Of a stretch of DNA of 64,000 nucleotides, positions 61,797-64,000 are shown one piece after another; the first letter of the stretch is position 1, and each line of letters begins with the position of its first letter. This DNA comes from Rhizobium rhizogenes (GTDB lineage: Bacteria; Pseudomonadota; Alphaproteobacteria; Rhizobiales; Rhizobiaceae). Below the pieces are notes generated by a model that worked only from the letters and a program-made list of their open reading frames with translations, made no database searches and was not told the origin of the DNA. Position numbers and translations under genes: made by a program. The stretch lies in contig NZ_CP019702.2 of NCBI RefSeq assembly GCF_002005205.3, positions 2,112,001 through 2,176,000 of the forward strand, written 5' to 3'.

Positions 61797-64000
61797 TTAG
61801 AACCGATAGTTCAGCCCGACCTTGATGGCATGCAGGTTCAGCGAGTTGGAAGCGTTGCGGCCATTGGCAATTCCGGAAGTCCCGACATGATCGACATATT
61901 CGTAGATCGGCGATTCATAGGGCTCGCAGACTTCCGGCATGGAATCGCAAAGCCAGGCCATGTTCGGATCGCCCTTCAAGCCGGGATCGACCATCTCCGT
62001 GCCCGTCTGCTCACTGGTGCGATAATCCTTGCCGGTGCCGGCGCGGGCGTCCTTGAACTTGAACGATTTGGCGCGGAAATGGCTGTAGCTGTAATCCGCA
62101 CGGATCGACCAATTATCGTTCAGCGCATATTCCGCACCGAGGCCGATGGTGAAGCCGGCACGTGTTCCGGAAGCCTTCTCCACGAAGAATGCCGTCGTTT
62201 CAGAGCCGAGAGGATTGCTCGCGCTCGCGCCGTCGGAAATATACTGGTCGCGCCACTGGGTTTCTTTCGCCAGCGCCAGGCCGGCGGTGGAGTAAACGAG
62301 AAGCCTGTCATTCACGGCATAACCGAGCTTCGCCCGCAGACCGGCCGTCCAGTCGATATCGTAGCTGGTCGTTGCGTCCACGTGGCCGCTCTTTGCCAGC
62401 ACCGGATCGGTGGAACCGAACTTTTCGAGGCCACGAAGATAGGTCTTGGTGTAATCGGCCTCGACGCCGACGACAAAGCCGTTTTCCAGCTGCCGGTCAT
62501 AACCGGCCTGCAGTCCAAACGCGCCGCCCCGCAGGTTGAAATCGGCTGATTCCCGTGCGGCCGCATCGTTGAATGTGCCATCCAGCGAGGTCGTATTTCC
62601 GGCAAAATTCAGGAAATCGCCGCCGGCATGGGCACCCACATGGAAGCCGGTCCAGTCACGCACGAAGGATGCGTCCGTCGGGCTGCTGAAGGGGGAAAGG
62701 CCGGGCAGGGCCTCGCCGCCGCCGATCGTCGCGGTAAGGCTCGCATAGATCGTGCGGCCGGGACCGGGCTGCGTGACGAGGCCGAGCGGATCGACATAAA
62801 AACGGTCGAACAGGTTCTCCACCCGCAGGCTCGCGGTCATATTGTCGTTGATCTTGTATTCGGTAAACAGATCGACCAGCGTATAGGGCTCCCAGTCGAC
62901 AAGTGCGATGAATTGCGACGCGCCCTGCGCGGTGACGTCGCCGTGGCCGATGGCGCGCGGGCCGACATAGGAGACGCGGCCGCCGACCGTCAGCCGGTCC
63001 TCGAGGAATTTCTGCGAAAGCGTCAGGTCGACCGTATATTCCGGCTGAACATGGTTCGTCGCGTAGTCGCCATAGAGAGACTTGCTGTCGCAGGTCTGGG
63101 TCGTGCGGCAATATTCGACATTCAGGAAGTAGTTGGCGGAAAGATCGGCCGAAAATCCGCCATTGGTGTAACGGCCGGAAAGTTCGAGACCGGAAAATTT
63201 GGCACGCGGAATATTGCCGATATTTAGCGTCAGCTGCGGTTCGGTCACGACGGTGCGCGAGATGTAATTCTTCACATCCCAGTTGAAATAACCGAACTTG
63301 ATCATGGCGGTATCATCGTCGGAGAAGATGCCGTCGCGAATGATGTTGGTGCCGATTTCCCAGTTGCTGGAGCGTTCCGGCAGGACGCCGGCATTCGCGA
63401 TGACGCTGTTGAAAGCCGAGACGGATTCAATGATGGATGGCGAGCGCAGCGTATTCGAATAATTGACGTAGAACTGGGTGTTGTCGAACGGTTCCAGCGT
63501 CACTCCGGCAGATGGGCTGAAACCGCCGTCATCCACTTTCAGGCCAACCGGCTTGTCCTGCGCCTGATAACGCTCATAGGGATCAAATCGGTCTTCAACC
63601 CAATAATGGGAATATCGCAGGCCGCCATTAAGGGTAAGCCAGTCCACCGGCTTGTAAGCTGCCTTGGCAAAGGCTGCACCTTCATGGCGAATGGCGTCGC
63701 GCGGGGTCAGCCAGCCCTCCAGAACGGCGGTGTGGTTGCTGCCCTTGGTGTCTTCGGCGCGGTAGGAAAATCCGTAATTCAGGTCGAAATCGCCGTAATC
63801 CAGGCTGAACTGCGAGCGGTTGGTAATCTCCGCTCCCCACATATTGGTATCGGTGCCGACCCGGAATCCCGATGGCAGGCCGATCTTCTCCGGCGTCAGG
63901 CCACGCCCGCCGCGCACGGGGTTGCGGACTTCGAGATGGTTGAAATAGAAATTCGACTTGAAGTCGATGAGGTCGTTGTCTTCGGGGTTCCAGTTGTATC
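61797..64000 (-). CDS. TonB-dependent receptor fused to an Omp25/31-like barrel (N-terminus outside window)
   Basis: The last 733 residues are visible; the frame is open at the right edge. From 64000 to about 62720 it is the barrel of a TonB-dependent receptor of the haem/siderophore group, with LRSPSIIESVSAFN and the final strands TASLRVENLFDRFYVDP and RTIYASLTATIG, where such proteins normally end. After a 20-residue linker, 285 further residues form a second domain of the Omp25/31 surface-protein type: DWTGFHVGAHAGGDF, GGAFGLQAGYDRQLENGFVVGVEADYT, and a terminal VGLNYRF with C-terminal Phe. No stop or frameshift divides them. It converges on the lipoprotein gene. Ligand is unknown, iron-haem likely. 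Confidence 0.86.
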   Translation of the reverse strand, partial: YNWNPEDNDLIDFKSNFYFNHLEVRNPVRGGRGLTPEKIGLPSGFRVGTDTNMWGAEITNRSQFSLDYGDFDLNYGFSYRAEDTKGSNHTAVLEGWLTPRDAIRHEGAAFAKAAYKPVDWLTLNGGLRYSHYWVEDRFDPYERYQAQDKPVGLKVDDGGFSPSAGVTLEPFDNTQFYVNYSNTLRSPSIIESVSAFNSVIANAGVLPERSSNWEIGTNIIRDGIFSDDDTAMIKFGYFNWDVKNYISRTVVTEPQLTLNIGNIPRAKFSGLELSGRYTNGGFSADLSANYFLNVEYCRTTQTCDSKSLYGDYATNHVQPEYTVDLTLSQKFLEDRLTVGGRVSYVGPRAIGHGDVTAQGASQFIALVDWEPYTLVDLFTEYKINDNMTASLRVENLFDRFYVDPLGLVTQPGPGRTIYASLTATIGGGEALPGLSPFSSPTDASFVRDWTGFHVGAHAGGDFLNFAGNTTSLDGTFNDAAARESADFNLRGGAFGLQAGYDRQLENGFVVGVEADYTKTYLRGLEKFGSTDPVLAKSGHVDATTSYDIDWTAGLRAKLGYAVNDRLLVYSTAGLALAKETQWRDQYISDGASASNPLGSETTAFFVEKASGTRAGFTIGLGAEYALNDNWSIRADYSYSHFRAKSFKFKDARAGTGKDYRTSEQTGTEMVDPGLKGDPNMAWLCDSMPEVCEPYESPIYEYVDHVGTSGIANGRNASNSLNLHAIKVGLNYRF

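Overview
The window looks like a GC-rich alphaproteobacterial replicon from the Rhizobiaceae, most likely a biovar 1 Agrobacterium (A. tumefaciens/A. fabrum group). The strongest argument is the uronate dehydrogenase / galactarolactone cycloisomerase / galactarolactone isomerase / keto-deoxy-galactarate dehydratase set, whose proteins match the characterised Agrobacterium enzymes in length, order and catalytic residues. The many CUT1 sugar ABC importers and the rhizobial palindromic intergenic repeats fit this. No rRNA, tRNA, CRISPR array, insertion sequence or prophage was seen.

Layout. (1) 1-2.6 kb: tail of a sugar ABC ATPase and a fused Gfo/Idh-aldo/keto reductase. (2) 2.8-19 kb: a pectin/galacturonate locus. 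It holds an M24 hydrolase, kdgF, a GntR regulator, udh, kduI, kduD, the DapA-like dehydratase, gci, gli, an AraC regulator, a complete CUT1 importer, a GH28 polygalacturonase and a GH105 unsaturated-galacturonyl hydrolase. Imported oligogalacturonides would be cut in the cytoplasm. Galacturonate then goes through Udh-Gli/Gci-dehydratase towards 2-oxoglutarate semialdehyde, and unsaturated ends go through KdgF-KduI-KduD to 2-keto-3-deoxygluconate. (3) 19-25.4 kb: a two-component system divergent from a periplasmic Spy/LTXXQ-like protein and a MacAB-type exporter. (4) 25.5-29 kb: an acyltransferase, several very small genes, cspA and a likely small RNA. (5) 29-38.8 kb: a TetR-controlled catabolic operon (two Gfo/Idh proteins, an AP2-type isomerase, a DUF993 protein) divergent from its own ABC importer; its substrate is unknown and it may be an oxidative keto-sugar pathway. 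(6) 39-45.2 kb: a LacI-controlled DUF2264 / hydroxyacid dehydrogenase / isomerase operon divergent from a binding protein that has no permease beside it. (7) 45.3-52 kb: an ArsR-type regulator, GH51 arabinofuranosidase and CUT1 importer, for arabino-oligosaccharides. (8) 52-56.4 kb: ugpBAEC, glycerol-3-phosphate uptake. (9) 56.7-64 kb: a VOC protein, a membrane methyltransferase-like protein, a soluble PAS chemoreceptor, a lytic transglycosylase, a lipoprotein, and a TonB-dependent receptor fused to a second outer-membrane barrel that runs off the right edge.

Overall the window is a plant-polymer scavenging region: import and cytoplasmic breakdown of pectin main-chain and arabinan side-chain fragments, plus two uncharacterised sugar pathways. 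Each block has its own divergent regulator, and candidate operator palindromes are visible for at least three of them (GntR, TetR and the GH51 operon). Functions are inferred from motifs, recalled family members and context; no database search was run.
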